NCBI GenBank assembly: GCA_039028975.1
Contig: JBCCHB010000133.1
Coordinates: 1-48,420, forward strand
Source: JAHBNG01 sp039028975
GTDB lineage: Bacteria; Chloroflexota; Anaerolineae; Caldilineales; Caldilineaceae
Direction: 5' to 3'
DNA length: 48,420 nucleotides
The notes under the pieces were generated by a model. That model saw only the letters and a list, made by a program, of their open reading frames with translations, ran no database searches and was not told where the DNA came from. Positions 29,401-37,441 of this stretch are shown here, piece by piece. Position 1 is the first letter of the stretch. Each line of letters begins with the position of its first letter. The position numbers and the translations under genes were made by a program.

Positions 29401-30348
29401 ACCGTCACCGAACTGCTCCCTCTCCCTAGCGGAGCGACCAGAAGGAAGGCTGGGGAGAGGGTTAACCGTAGCAGATTTGCACGCGCCCAGCAGCACCAAA
29501 CGAACTTCAGTATTGCGCATGGCTGCACCCACTTCCGCGGCCGGAACCCGATCCCCACGCCCAAACTCGTCCTCAAAGAGCAGGATGCCGCCTTTATCTC
29601 CATGCCCACCATGTCCATAGAAGATCAGCATATGGTACTGACCATTGCGCACTGCCTCCACTAGCGTATCAAAGGTTGGCGGCTTCAGCTCATCCACAAT
29701 CACGGCCCCCTCTTCATCCAACGAGCGCAGGCCATGGAGCAGCTCTTCCTTTGCACGCGCAGGAAAGATAGGCGAGGCATCCAGCGGCTCGCTCAAAACC
29801 AGCAACACCCGCAGCGGCAGGTTGGCCAGCGTGGGCGTAGGTGGAATCAACCCTTCGGGATAACGAGAGAGCGCAATCGACGTGTCGCCCACCAAAAAGC
29901 CATGCTCATAGCGGATCAGCTCCCAGGGCAGCGCGGCCAGTTCGTCGCAACCTTCGCCAAAGCGGAGTTCAACGGGCAGGGTTTGGCGGTCTGCCGCGGC
30001 CAGGGCCAGAGCGCGGTCAAAGAGGGAGCGCACGTCTGGACTGGCCAGCAACGCCTCACCCAGAATATCGCCAATGGTTGGCTTGAGGCGCGTCAAGTCA
30101 CCTAGGGGTTCCAAATGTGGGTGGAGCTCTTTGGGTGGATCCTGTGGGTCAAAATTTGGTTCCAGGGCAAACTGAACAGCGCGCCAAGTTGTCGTGTTAA
30201 ATGGCACGGTCATTTCGCCGCGGGCATCACCAACCGCGGGGCTGTTTAGATGGACGGAGTAGACGGGTTCGTTGTGGGGAGCAGTGGTGGTAGTCGTAGC
30301 GAAATGGATGGTCAGCAAGGGCGTGGGGGTACTCTGGCTGTGGGTCAC
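26440..30348 (-). CDS. CHAT protease - NB-ARC - TPR protein 2
   Basis: This 1302-residue paralogue is collinear with protein 1 through the CHAT and NB-ARC parts: His246 in FYGHGGHG, Cys290 in LLGACKSA, P-loop GVGGLGKS at 511-518, LTTR and GHPLALELL. The first 840 or so residues are strikingly conserved between copies. The C-terminal part has about ten 40-residue TPRs (NNLGIVYQAKGEWDTAI type) that differ strongly from those of proteins 1 and 3. GTG start at 30348 with AAGGAAATTA upstream. A conserved protease-switch with a diverged sensor suggests the copies detect different signals. The substrate of the CHAT protease is unknown; no gasdermin-like or other obvious target gene is adjacent. Confidence 0.9.
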   Translation of the reverse strand: MTHSQSTPTPLLTIHFATTTTTAPHNEPVYSVHLNSPAVGDARGEMTVPFNTTTWRAVQFALEPNFDPQDPPKELHPHLEPLGDLTRLKPTIGDILGEALLASPDVRSLFDRALALAAADRQTLPVELRFGEGCDELAALPWELIRYEHGFLVGDTSIALSRYPEGLIPPTPTLANLPLRVLLVLSEPLDASPIFPARAKEELLHGLRSLDEEGAVIVDELKPPTFDTLVEAVRNGQYHMLIFYGHGGHGDKGGILLFEDEFGRGDRVPAAEVGAAMRNTEVRLVLLGACKSATVNPLPSLPSGRSAREREQFGDGEGEGQIWQGTAAALVKAGVPLSLGMQVSMRVDAAQAFLRQFALSLAAGKEITEAVADARLPILRSTYGESWFIPALYGRPKDGQRFFDASKPLPTENAELRTTMKEARSQIEQLERTIGSVGVMGQGSEIAELRSARQRFADARFELARNTDGGYHQVTSPLYGVPSQKLFVGRSDEMMQVGQALKQNNPVVIWGVGGLGKSALATEVVYRQSWRFPGGVLWLDCQNGPPFESLLERIAAFCGLADLNQTPPDEKEGVVRALLARLEERCLLIWDNAEDVWTDSRIRRFIQDQLPANAQSMLTTRVDPDRTNWPTIEIRPLADPIMNDLFVALATAKGVKVGSQNDLDVIDPMLTWLEGHPLALELLIPLAHKRGLTRVWAELQKKPLKGIEAAFDISYQGLTSDQQRLFARLSVFMITFEYNAAAALLPEHDNTDEDLDTLVQRALIHFDGSRYSYHALVRQFAYQRLKDQEEKVATVHQAAAQYLLNEAAVRARTPDEFLEEVDQWAKAKQWASLVRSSSDLVSELSPSGYWSEIEQRLEIAQDHSHKITENREVLARLDAARGTIAYKQSRWVDATDFYKIARQQFEQIGEYNRLAQIDTSLGEVYRIRGEWDKAFNCFENSLRILDQTEDHSSKGGLFNNIGELYRMQGKWDLAVEYYNKSLTSFQNIDNSRGISYVLNNLGLVYQKLGNWSLATDSYLKSQRVLEEINDLAGMASGHNNLGIVYQAMGDSEIAASYYEHSLQYYERIGDAHGMGKVYNNLGELYRNKGEWDTAINYYQKDLEICLDLRDESGAATTYNNLGIAYQAKEIWGTATELYLKSIEVNERIGDTHAIAGTYNNLGILYQLNEEWNTAIDFYQRSIRLYEELGEALVVANAYNNLGAVHQAKEELDTALEYFRKALKVYELSGNILGTANSFANLGMYHFMQNDLEMAKSYLARAYLIFDGQEAIPQLQQTGGWLVRILGSPEAVDRYLQQMLSQL
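29390..29461. repeat. Palindrome-bounded in-frame insert in CHAT gene 2
   Basis: CCCTCTCC at 29390-29397 is the exact reverse complement of GGAGAGGG at 29454-29461. The 72-bp segment is 24 codons long, translated in frame after the catalytic cysteine, and has the look of a dispersed repeat element. Confidence 0.55.
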
Positions 30349-30664
30349 GGGACTAATTTCCTTTGCTATAAGATGCTATCGGATTGGATAGCTGAAGAGG
30401 GAATTTTCTGGTTCTATATTCTATGACGAATTAAGCTTACTATAGAGACGCTGATCTCCTTAAAATTCTTGCACCTGATGTTGTAGAAATCCTGTACAAA
30501 AACTCAAGAAACCACCAAAGAAATGTTGATAGATGGTAGCTTCCATACCACACTAGAAAAGAGAGGGCCGGTCCAGCCCTGCGTTGGGCTGGTGGTGGGT
30601 CAACTCGTGGGCGAAATAGCGTGAGTGGGAAAGGATGGTTTGGTAGATCATAATTGGGAGAGCA
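30349..30664 (-). other. Duplicated leader between CHAT genes 2 and 3
   Basis: This 316-bp spacer is homologous to 26137-26439 along most of its length, showing that the duplicated unit covered the gene, its upstream leader and the tail of the preceding unit. The promoter of CHAT gene 2 should lie here. Confidence 0.7.
30553..30651 (-). pseudogene. Relic of an SNF2-type helicase N-terminus (copy b)
   Basis: An ATG at 30651, 13 bases after the CHAT gene 3 stop, opens a 32-codon frame containing HSRYFAHELTHHQPNAGLDR before a TAG. The YFAHELT motif is typical of the first 30 residues of SNF2-type helicases in defence loci. The rest of such a protein is absent. It is the better-preserved of the two relics. 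Confidence 0.45.
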
Positions 30665-33600
30665 TCAGTTGCTGCCGGCCATTTCTTGTAAATAATGGTT
30701 TGCGGCTTCGACTGTGCCTAATATTTGAAGAAGGTAAGCTCCGGCCGTTTCCGCTTCTTGAGCACCCAATTCAGAAAATATTAGGTATGCCTTTGCAAAC
30801 AAAGGCTTGGCCTCCTCAGACATGTCTTGTGCCATGAGCAAAATCCCTAAGTTGTCATACGTAAGAGCCTGAGCATAGCTGTTGCCAGTTAGTTGGAATA
30901 TCTCAAGAGCTCGTTCGTAGCATCTGGTTGCTTCGCTCCAAGCTTTCTCGTCCTTATATATATTCCCGAGATTACCCAAAGCTTGAGCAAGTCCGTGATT
31001 GTCGCCCAACTTTTCGTACATCTGAGAGGCTTGTTCGTAGAAAGTGATAGACTTTTTCCATTCACCTTTTGCCTTGTAAGCAATACCCAGGTTTATGTAT
31101 GTTGTGGCTAGACCTTGTATGTCATCCAACTGCTCAAATGCTTGGAGAGCCTTTTCATAAGAACCGAGTGCCTTGTCCAAATTATCGCCTGCCATATGGA
31201 GCATACCTAGACTTCCCCAAATTTGGGCGAGGCCTTGAATATTATTGGACTCTTGAAAGATGCTTTGGGCCTGTTCATAATAATCTGCGGCTTTGTCAGT
31301 CTCGCCTTTGGTCATGTATGCGGTACCCAAATTTTTCCAGATGCTGGCCTTTCCCAAGGAGTCATTGGCTTGTTCGTAGATTGGGAGGGCTTGCTCGTAG
31401 GAATAAATGGCCTTTTCCCACTCTCTTTTGGTCAGATGCATGTTGCCTAAATTGGCCCAGGTTTGCGCTTGTTGATTGATACGACCTAACTGTTCCTGAG
31501 ATTTCGAGGCTTTTGAATAGTAGGCTAAGGCTTCGTCCAAATCGCCGCAGGATTCATAAGCATTACCTAACTCTCTATAAATAACGTCTATGAACCGTTC
31601 GTCACCCATTTGCTCATAAATATCGAGAGCTTTTTCATAGAAGTCTATTGTCTTGATCCAGTTACGTTTTTCTTTACAAATACTAGCCAAATTAGTGTAT
31701 GTAGTCGCTAAATCATCTCTTGCTCCAAGACACTCAAAAATCTTGAGAGATTTTTCAAATAAGTCACTGGCCTTATCCCATTCACCCTTTGCCTTATATC
31801 CGTTGCCAAGACTACCCCAAATTTGAGCAAGGCCATATCTGTCATCCAATTGCTCTTGAACCTGGAGAGCCTCCTCATAATAATAAATTGCTCTTTCCCA
31901 GTCCTGTTTGTAAACAAAAACATTTCCTAAATTGTTATTTGTCCGAGCTACACCCTGTATATCCCCCAATTGCTTGAAGGATTGTAAGGCTTGTTCATAT
32001 AGTAAGGTAGCCTTTTCAGCTTCACCGCAGTTTAGATACGCTATTCCCAAACTCGCTTTGCCTTGGGCTATACCATGAATATCACCAAGCTGTTCCTTAA
32101 TTTCCAATGATTGTTTCTGGTATGAGATAGCATTTTCCCAATCTCCTATACTGAGATAAAGGTTCCCCAAAGTGCCCAGTGCAGCTGATACACCGCGATT
32201 ATCACCCAATTCTTCGAAAGTTTCAAGTGATTTTTCTTGTAACTCCTTCGCATTTTTCCAGTCCCCTTTTGCTCGATATGACTCGCTCATGTTGTTGTAG
32301 GTTGTTGCTAGGTCGTGCAAGGTGCCGGCCTGTTTGAGGTATTTTAGAGCCTTTTCATACAATGAAAGGGCTTTGCCCCATTCTCCCATGCTTTGATAGA
32401 GCAGAGCTAACTGCCCCCAGCACTGAGCCACTCCCTGAACGTCCTCGACTTGTTCTAAATATTTCTGAGCTATTTTGTAGCTGTCTATTGCATCAGTCCA
32501 TCTCGCTTGCTTAGTTGCGATTGAGCCACGCGCACTTGACAGCGTAGCGAAAAGGTTTTGAGACTCTTCCAAGTCCTGAATTCTAATCCAAGCCTTTCGC
32601 AGCCTCTCCTCAATTTCTGCCCAGTAGCCGAAGAGATCCAGTGAGCCGACAAGTGTACTAGCCCTCCACCCCATGATTTCCCATTGCTTGGCTTTTTCCC
32701 ACTGATCCACTTCTTCGAGGAACTCATCGGGTGTACGTGAACGTGAGTTGGCCTCCTCCAGTAAGTATTTGGCAGCCAACTCATGAACAGCTTCTACCAC
32801 GTCGATTTGTTCAAACAGCTTTTCATAGCCAAACTGGCGTACCAGTGCATGGTAGCCATAACGACTGCCGTCAAAGTGGATTAGTGCCCGCTGTACCAGC
32901 ATATCTAGGTTGTCATCAACATCCTCACTATCAGACAGCAGTGCATGCGCCGCGGTATACTCAAAAGCGATCATAAAGACGCTGAGGCGGGCAAAGAGCC
33001 GCTGCTGTTCGCTGGTCAAGCCTTGGTAAGAAATGTCGAAGGCGGCGTCAATGCCTTTTAGTGGCCTCTTTTGCAACTCAGCCCACACTCTGGTTAGCCC
33101 TCGGCGATGGGCAAGGGGAATCAGCAGTTCCAGGGCAAGAGGATGTCCTTCCAGCCAAGTCAGCATGGGAGCGATTACATCCAGATCATTCTGTGAGCCA
33201 ATCTTCACACCTTTGGCTGTTGCCAGTGCCACAAAGAGGTCATTCATGGTTGGGTCTGCCAAGGGTCGGATCTCGATGGTGGGCCAGTTAGTTTGGTCTG
33301 GATCGACTCGGGTAGTCAGCATGGACTGAACGTTGGCCGGAAGCTGGCTCTGGATAAAGCGGCGGGTGCTGCCGTCGGTCCACACATCTTCGGCGTTGTC
33401 CCAAATCAGCAGGCAGCGGTCTTCCAGCCGTGCTAGTAGGGCGCGCACAACGCCTTCTTTTTCATCCGGCGGCGTCTGGTTCAGGTCGGCCAGTCCGCAA
33501 AAGGCGGCAATCCGCTCCAGCAGCGACTCAAAGGGCGGCCCATTATGGCAGTCTAGCCAAAGCACGCCACCGGGGAAACGCCAGCTTTGGCGGTAGACGA

Positions 33601-35170
33601 CTTCGGTGGCCAAGGCAGATTTACCCAAACCACCCACACCCCAAATCACCACTGGGTTGTTCTGCTTTAGGGCCTGCCCCACCTCCATCATCTCGTCGGA
33701 GCGGCCCACAAAGAGCTTTTGGGGCGGCACGCCGTAGAGGGGGCTGGTCACCTGATGGTAACCGCCGTCGGTGTTGAGGGCTAGGTCAAAGCGGGCATCG
33801 GCAAACCGCTGGCGGGCCGCGCGCAATTCAACCATCTCGCTGCCTTGGCCCATCACGCCTACCGAGCCAATGGTTCGCTCCAACTGCTCGATCTGGCTAC
33901 GGGCTTCTTTCATGGTAGCGCGCAACTCTGCATTCTCGGTTGGCAGCGGTTTAGATGCGTCAAAGAGCCGTTGCCCATCTTTAGGTCGACCGTAGAGGGC
34001 GGGGATAAACCAGCTTTCGCCATAGGTCCTGCGCAGAATGGGCAAGCGGGCATCGGCCACGGCTTCGGTAATCTCCTTGCCTGCGGCCAGCGAGAGAGCA
34101 AACTGCCTCAAAAACGCCTGGGCCGCATCCACTCGCATACTCACCTGCATCCCCAACGCTAGGGGCACACCCGCCTTTACTAACGCGGCGGCGGTCCCTT
34201 GCCGGATTTGCCCATCTCCATCACTGTCACCAAACTGCTCCTTCTCCTTCGCAAAGCGGCCAGGGGGAGGGCTGGGGAGGGGGTTGACGGTGGCAGATTT
34301 GCACGCGCCCAACAGAACCAACCGTACTTCCGTATTGCGCAAAGTCGCACCCACTTCCGCAGCCGGAACCTGATCACCGCGGCCAAACTCGTCTTCAAAG
34401 AGCAGGATGCCTCCCCCATCACCATGCCCACCATGTCCATAGAAGATCAGCATATGGTACTGACCATTGCGCACCGCCTCTACCAGCGTGTCAAAGGAAG
34501 GCGGCTTCAGTTCGTCCACGATCACCGCACCGTCTTCATCTAAAGAGCGTAGCCCGTGGAGCAATTCTTCTTTGGCGCGGGCAGGAAAGATGGGTGAGGC
34601 ATCCAGCGGTTCGCTCAATACCAGCAACACCCTCAGCGGCAGGTCAGCCAGCACAGGCGTTGGTGGAATCAATCCTTCTGGGTAGCGTGAGAGCGCAATC
34701 GACGTGTCGCCCACCAAAAAGCGATTGTCATAGCGGATCAGCTCCCAAGGCAGCGCGGCCAGTTCGTCGCAGCCCTCGCCAAAGCGCAGTTCGACCGGCA
34801 GGGTTTGGCGGTTGGAGACGGCAAGAGCCAAAGTGCGGTCAAAGAGAGAGCGCACGTCCGGACTGGCCAGCAACGCTTCTCCCAGAATGTCGCCAATTGT
34901 TGGCTTGAGGCGCGTCAGATCGCCCAGAGGTTCCAAATGCGGGTAGAGTTCTTTGGGTGGGTTCTGCGGGTCAAAATTTGGTTCCAGTGCGAATTGAACC
35001 GAGCGCCAAGTTGTCGCGCCAAACGGCACGATCATCTCGCCGCTGGCATCACCAACTGCGGAGCTATGTAGATGGACGGAATAGATGGGTTCTTTGTTGG
35101 GAACATTGGAGATTGTGGAAGCGAAACGGATGGTCAGCAAGGGTGTGTGGGTACTCTGGCTGTGGGTCAC
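30665..35170 (-). CDS. CHAT protease - NB-ARC - TPR protein 3
   Basis: This is the longest paralogue (1501 residues). It has the same CHAT (His246, Cys290) and NB-ARC (P-loop 511-518) modules and the GTG start with AAAGGAAATT upstream. The C-terminal sensor has about 15 TPRs of 40 residues, more than in proteins 1 and 2 and with different surface residues. It is the first gene of the same-strand run leading into BREX. Its upstream region differs from the other two: homology stops a few bases before the start, where an IS1 relic begins, so its original promoter has probably been replaced. Function as in paralogue 1: an inferred sensor-activated protease. Confidence 0.9.
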   Translation of the reverse strand: MTHSQSTHTPLLTIRFASTISNVPNKEPIYSVHLHSSAVGDASGEMIVPFGATTWRSVQFALEPNFDPQNPPKELYPHLEPLGDLTRLKPTIGDILGEALLASPDVRSLFDRTLALAVSNRQTLPVELRFGEGCDELAALPWELIRYDNRFLVGDTSIALSRYPEGLIPPTPVLADLPLRVLLVLSEPLDASPIFPARAKEELLHGLRSLDEDGAVIVDELKPPSFDTLVEAVRNGQYHMLIFYGHGGHGDGGGILLFEDEFGRGDQVPAAEVGATLRNTEVRLVLLGACKSATVNPLPSPPPGRFAKEKEQFGDSDGDGQIRQGTAAALVKAGVPLALGMQVSMRVDAAQAFLRQFALSLAAGKEITEAVADARLPILRRTYGESWFIPALYGRPKDGQRLFDASKPLPTENAELRATMKEARSQIEQLERTIGSVGVMGQGSEMVELRAARQRFADARFDLALNTDGGYHQVTSPLYGVPPQKLFVGRSDEMMEVGQALKQNNPVVIWGVGGLGKSALATEVVYRQSWRFPGGVLWLDCHNGPPFESLLERIAAFCGLADLNQTPPDEKEGVVRALLARLEDRCLLIWDNAEDVWTDGSTRRFIQSQLPANVQSMLTTRVDPDQTNWPTIEIRPLADPTMNDLFVALATAKGVKIGSQNDLDVIAPMLTWLEGHPLALELLIPLAHRRGLTRVWAELQKRPLKGIDAAFDISYQGLTSEQQRLFARLSVFMIAFEYTAAHALLSDSEDVDDNLDMLVQRALIHFDGSRYGYHALVRQFGYEKLFEQIDVVEAVHELAAKYLLEEANSRSRTPDEFLEEVDQWEKAKQWEIMGWRASTLVGSLDLFGYWAEIEERLRKAWIRIQDLEESQNLFATLSSARGSIATKQARWTDAIDSYKIAQKYLEQVEDVQGVAQCWGQLALLYQSMGEWGKALSLYEKALKYLKQAGTLHDLATTYNNMSESYRAKGDWKNAKELQEKSLETFEELGDNRGVSAALGTLGNLYLSIGDWENAISYQKQSLEIKEQLGDIHGIAQGKASLGIAYLNCGEAEKATLLYEQALQSFKQLGDIQGVARTNNNLGNVFVYKQDWERAIYYYEEALQVQEQLDDRYGLAQIWGSLGNGYKAKGEWDKASDLFEKSLKIFECLGARDDLATTYTNLASICKEKRNWIKTIDFYEKALDIYEQMGDERFIDVIYRELGNAYESCGDLDEALAYYSKASKSQEQLGRINQQAQTWANLGNMHLTKREWEKAIYSYEQALPIYEQANDSLGKASIWKNLGTAYMTKGETDKAADYYEQAQSIFQESNNIQGLAQIWGSLGMLHMAGDNLDKALGSYEKALQAFEQLDDIQGLATTYINLGIAYKAKGEWKKSITFYEQASQMYEKLGDNHGLAQALGNLGNIYKDEKAWSEATRCYERALEIFQLTGNSYAQALTYDNLGILLMAQDMSEEAKPLFAKAYLIFSELGAQEAETAGAYLLQILGTVEAANHYLQEMAGSN
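34211..34283. repeat. Repeat-derived in-frame insert in CHAT gene 3
   Basis: This is the third copy of the C-rich/G-rich bounded insert after the catalytic cysteine (CCCATCTCC at the left, GGGGAGGGGG at the right). It is more diverged at the left arm than the copy in gene 2. Confidence 0.5.
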
Positions 35171-35186
35171 AGAATTTCCTTTCTCA

Positions 35187-35718
35187 GAATTGGCGAATTC
35201 TCACAGTTTGCGAGCAACAGCGAGAGTTTTCGGCGTCAGCCACGTGACGATCAGCGATTGGCCCCAAAAAACGCTCGAGAGTTGAGTCCGATGCGAGAGA
35301 CGATTGAGCCAGCCCAAGCGGATGATGTGCTGCAAGTGGACGAGATATTCACCATTGTCTACTGCAAGTTCAATCAGATTCGCATCTGGATCGTACAGTG
35401 TCAACGTACTCGACAGATTCTAGCTTTTTACATCGGTGATAGCTCTATGGAGAGTTCTCGGCACTTATGGCGCAAATTGCCTTATGAGTATCAACAATGT
35501 GCCAGTTTTAGTGACCTCTGGCGAGCTTACAACGCTCTACCAGATGAAACCCATCATATGGTCGACAAGGGCTCTGGACAAACATATCATATCGAGGTTT
35601 GAACAATATGCTTCGCCAACTTATCAGTCGCTTGGTCCGCAAGACACTCTCTTTTTCCAAGCGAGCCTACATGCTCAATTTGCATTTCAATCTCTTTGCC
35701 TATCAACTACTACTTAAC
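35187..35718 (+). pseudogene. IS1-family transposase, truncated and frameshifted
   Basis: The insA-like part survives as SLRATARVFGVSHVTISDW (helix-turn-helix). It continues in the -1 frame as the DDE catalytic part: VQ-VDE, RTRQILAFYIGD, FSDLWRAY, then GSGQTYHIE with D, D and E present. A further one-base loss near 35600 shifts into RLVRKTLSFSK, a hallmark of the IS1 transposase C-terminus. The N-terminal zinc-ribbon half of InsA and recognisable terminal inverted repeats are missing, so it is a dead remnant. It lies head-to-head with CHAT gene 3. Confidence 0.8.
35266..35272 (+). promoter_or_regulatory. A6C tract at the insA/insB' frame switch
   Basis: AAAAAAC lies exactly where the coding frame moves by -1 from the InsA-like to the InsB'-like part, as at the programmed frameshift site of IS1. 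The codon phase around it is not identical to the classical site, so slippage capacity is uncertain. Confidence 0.5.
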
Positions 35719-36054
35719 ACTACCAGCATTTTTCTGAAGTCAAACAACTATGGACCGAAAGAAGGTTGGTCCAACCATTTCATATATAGACGCTTATCTA
35801 CTCCGGATTCTTGCACTTGCCGGCAGAATTTTACAATTATACAATGGATTCCATTAAATGGAATGACATTTTTCGAATTAATACTAAATATTCCAACGAG
35901 AATGCTAAAATAGAATCTGGTGGATTACATGTTCTGATGACATGATTAGGGTTCTCCGCTGCCCCATTGAAGAGGCTGAGACAGCCTGGAATCAAAAATT
36001 CAGTTCTATCGATTCCCATAGGATGCACAAGAAAACCGTCTGAGATTAATGCAT
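35719..36054. other. Gene-free stretch after the IS1 relic
   Basis: This is AT-rich sequence without a credible gene. The only structure seen is a perfect 8-bp-arm palindrome, ATTCCATT-A-AATGGAAT, at 35848-35864. It may contain the lost end of the IS1 element, but no terminal inverted repeat pair could be found. Confidence 0.5.
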
Positions 36055-36082
36055 AAAAAAGCCCGATCAACATTGACCGAGC
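36055..36082 (-). terminator. Rho-independent terminator
   Basis: On the minus strand GCTCGGTCAA and TTGATCGGGC form a 10-bp stem (two G-U pairs) with a very short loop, followed by TTTTTT. It lies about 60 bases after the stop of the gene at 36140-36745 and fits its terminator. Confidence 0.8.
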
Positions 36083-36139
36083 CTGAAACTTATCTGAACT
36101 ATTATTGAATGGACTATTGTCTTCTGTCTATTTATGGAG

Positions 36140-36745
36140 TTAATGTAGATTCTCTATGTAGGAGTCATTATCAAATAGGCGGTGAAGCCAATAATACGAT
36201 AGTTTTCTCCAATGCTTGGCCGCCCAATCTACCTCTACAAATAGCGCGTCTGATTCCATTGTCTGAAGGACGGCCATAGTCGCGAAAACTTCAAATTCTG
36301 ATACTTCAACATCTGGACAGTCGCCGCGATTCCAACAACCATCTTCGTTACTTTCGAATCGAGCCGCCTCGTCGAGCATCTCCTGTATCTGTGCTCTGGC
36401 CGTATCGGTGTCAGTCCGGTGAAATTCATGGAACTGGGCGATAATGTTTGGATAATCTGCTATTGTGGCCCCATAGTCCGACCAGTGGGAATTGATTAAC
36501 GTCTCGGTATCAATCTCTTCATCGAAGAAGCCGAGTGAGCCCATACCGCCAGGATAAGGGCTTGTCACAGAATACTGGACAAGTGTGGCATCGTACTTCT
36601 GCATAATTTCCAACGACTGTGCAAATGTTGTACCCTCTTCGAAAATCACAAGCCCATGTACTTCGAGTGTATTGTAGGCAATTCCGCCAATCAGTAGAAT
36701 GCTTGTGACACCAATAGCGGCAATAACCATAGATATCTTTCGCAT
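36140..36745 (-). CDS. Small exported/anchored protein, unknown family, copy A
   Basis: The 201-residue product starts with a membrane helix (about residues 5-25, VIAAIGVTSILLIGGIAY), so the rest is likely outside the membrane. It contains FEEGTTFAQSLEIMQKYDA and the cysteine motif NEDGCWNRGDCP at about 135-146, both shared with the neighbouring gene at 36857-37441; the two are paralogues. Two conserved cysteines could form a disulfide. AAAGGA lies upstream of the ATG. No known domain is recognised and no function is proposed. A terminator follows. Confidence 0.75.
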   Translation of the reverse strand: MRKISMVIAAIGVTSILLIGGIAYNTLEVHGLVIFEEGTTFAQSLEIMQKYDATLVQYSVTSPYPGGMGSLGFFDEEIDTETLINSHWSDYGATIADYPNIIAQFHEFHRTDTDTARAQIQEMLDEAARFESNEDGCWNRGDCPDVEVSEFEVFATMAVLQTMESDALFVEVDWAAKHWRKLSYYWLHRLFDNDSYIENLH

Positions 36746-36856
36746 CAGACTTTGTCCTTTCCAACGTCAGATTGACCATCTGCCTACAGCTTCTCTACGA
36801 TATCTATTATCTCAGTGATATGGTTGACTTCTACGCATGCGTTAAAGCAGAGCACA

Positions 36857-37441
36857 TCACCGATTTTCTACTTCGCCGTCAAGTGCTACGTCTGCAATAA
36901 GACCGCGTTTGCCAAGCCATCCGACTTCATCCACGACAGCCTCAGACTCGATTGCGGAAAGAACAGCCACAGGTGCTCTGACCTGAAATTCTAATACTTC
37001 AAAAAATGGACAATCGCCACGATCCCAACAGCCATCTTCATTTTCCCCAAAACGTTTTATCTCATCAAGGATTCCCTGCCTTTGAGCAGGCCATTGAGAA
37101 AGCTTATCGGTATCGAAGTTCCGCTCGATACGAGCGATATCATCCAATCCTTCACGAACGGATTTAGCGTATCTACGCCAGTAGTGATTGTTTATCGATT
37201 CTGCATCATACGCGCCCTCGAAAAAGATATTGAGGGAGATACCAGAGTCGCCCGGAATTGAATCGTATCCTATCAACACAACATCATACTCGCTCATGGA
37301 GGCTAGGGCCTCGTCGATTGTCGTTCCAGCCTGAAATACCACAATACCTTCGACATCAACCTGAGAATACACGCTATAGCCACCAGTTCCAATAAGTAAA
37401 CCGAGAAATGCAATAGCGAAAAACCATCTTGGAAGGTTCAT
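36857..37441 (-). CDS. Small exported/anchored protein, unknown family, copy B
   Basis: This 194-residue protein uses ATG 37441, with AAGGA eight bases upstream; an ATG two codons earlier is too close to it. It has an N-terminal membrane helix (WFFAIAFLGLLIGTGGYSVY), then VVFQAGTTIDEALASMSEYD and NEDGCWDRGDCP, aligned with copy A. The middle differs more and the C-terminus is unrelated in length. The two genes are 111 bases apart on one strand and may be co-transcribed. Function unknown. Confidence 0.75.
   Translation of the reverse strand: MNLPRWFFAIAFLGLLIGTGGYSVYSQVDVEGIVVFQAGTTIDEALASMSEYDVVLIGYDSIPGDSGISLNIFFEGAYDAESINNHYWRRYAKSVREGLDDIARIERNFDTDKLSQWPAQRQGILDEIKRFGENEDGCWDRGDCPFFEVLEFQVRAPVAVLSAIESEAVVDEVGWLGKRGLIADVALDGEVENR

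Noticed and set aside
35837..36073. 78-codon minus-strand frame next to the IS1 relic
   Set aside because: It overlaps the terminator, has no ribosome-binding site and no recognisable motif.
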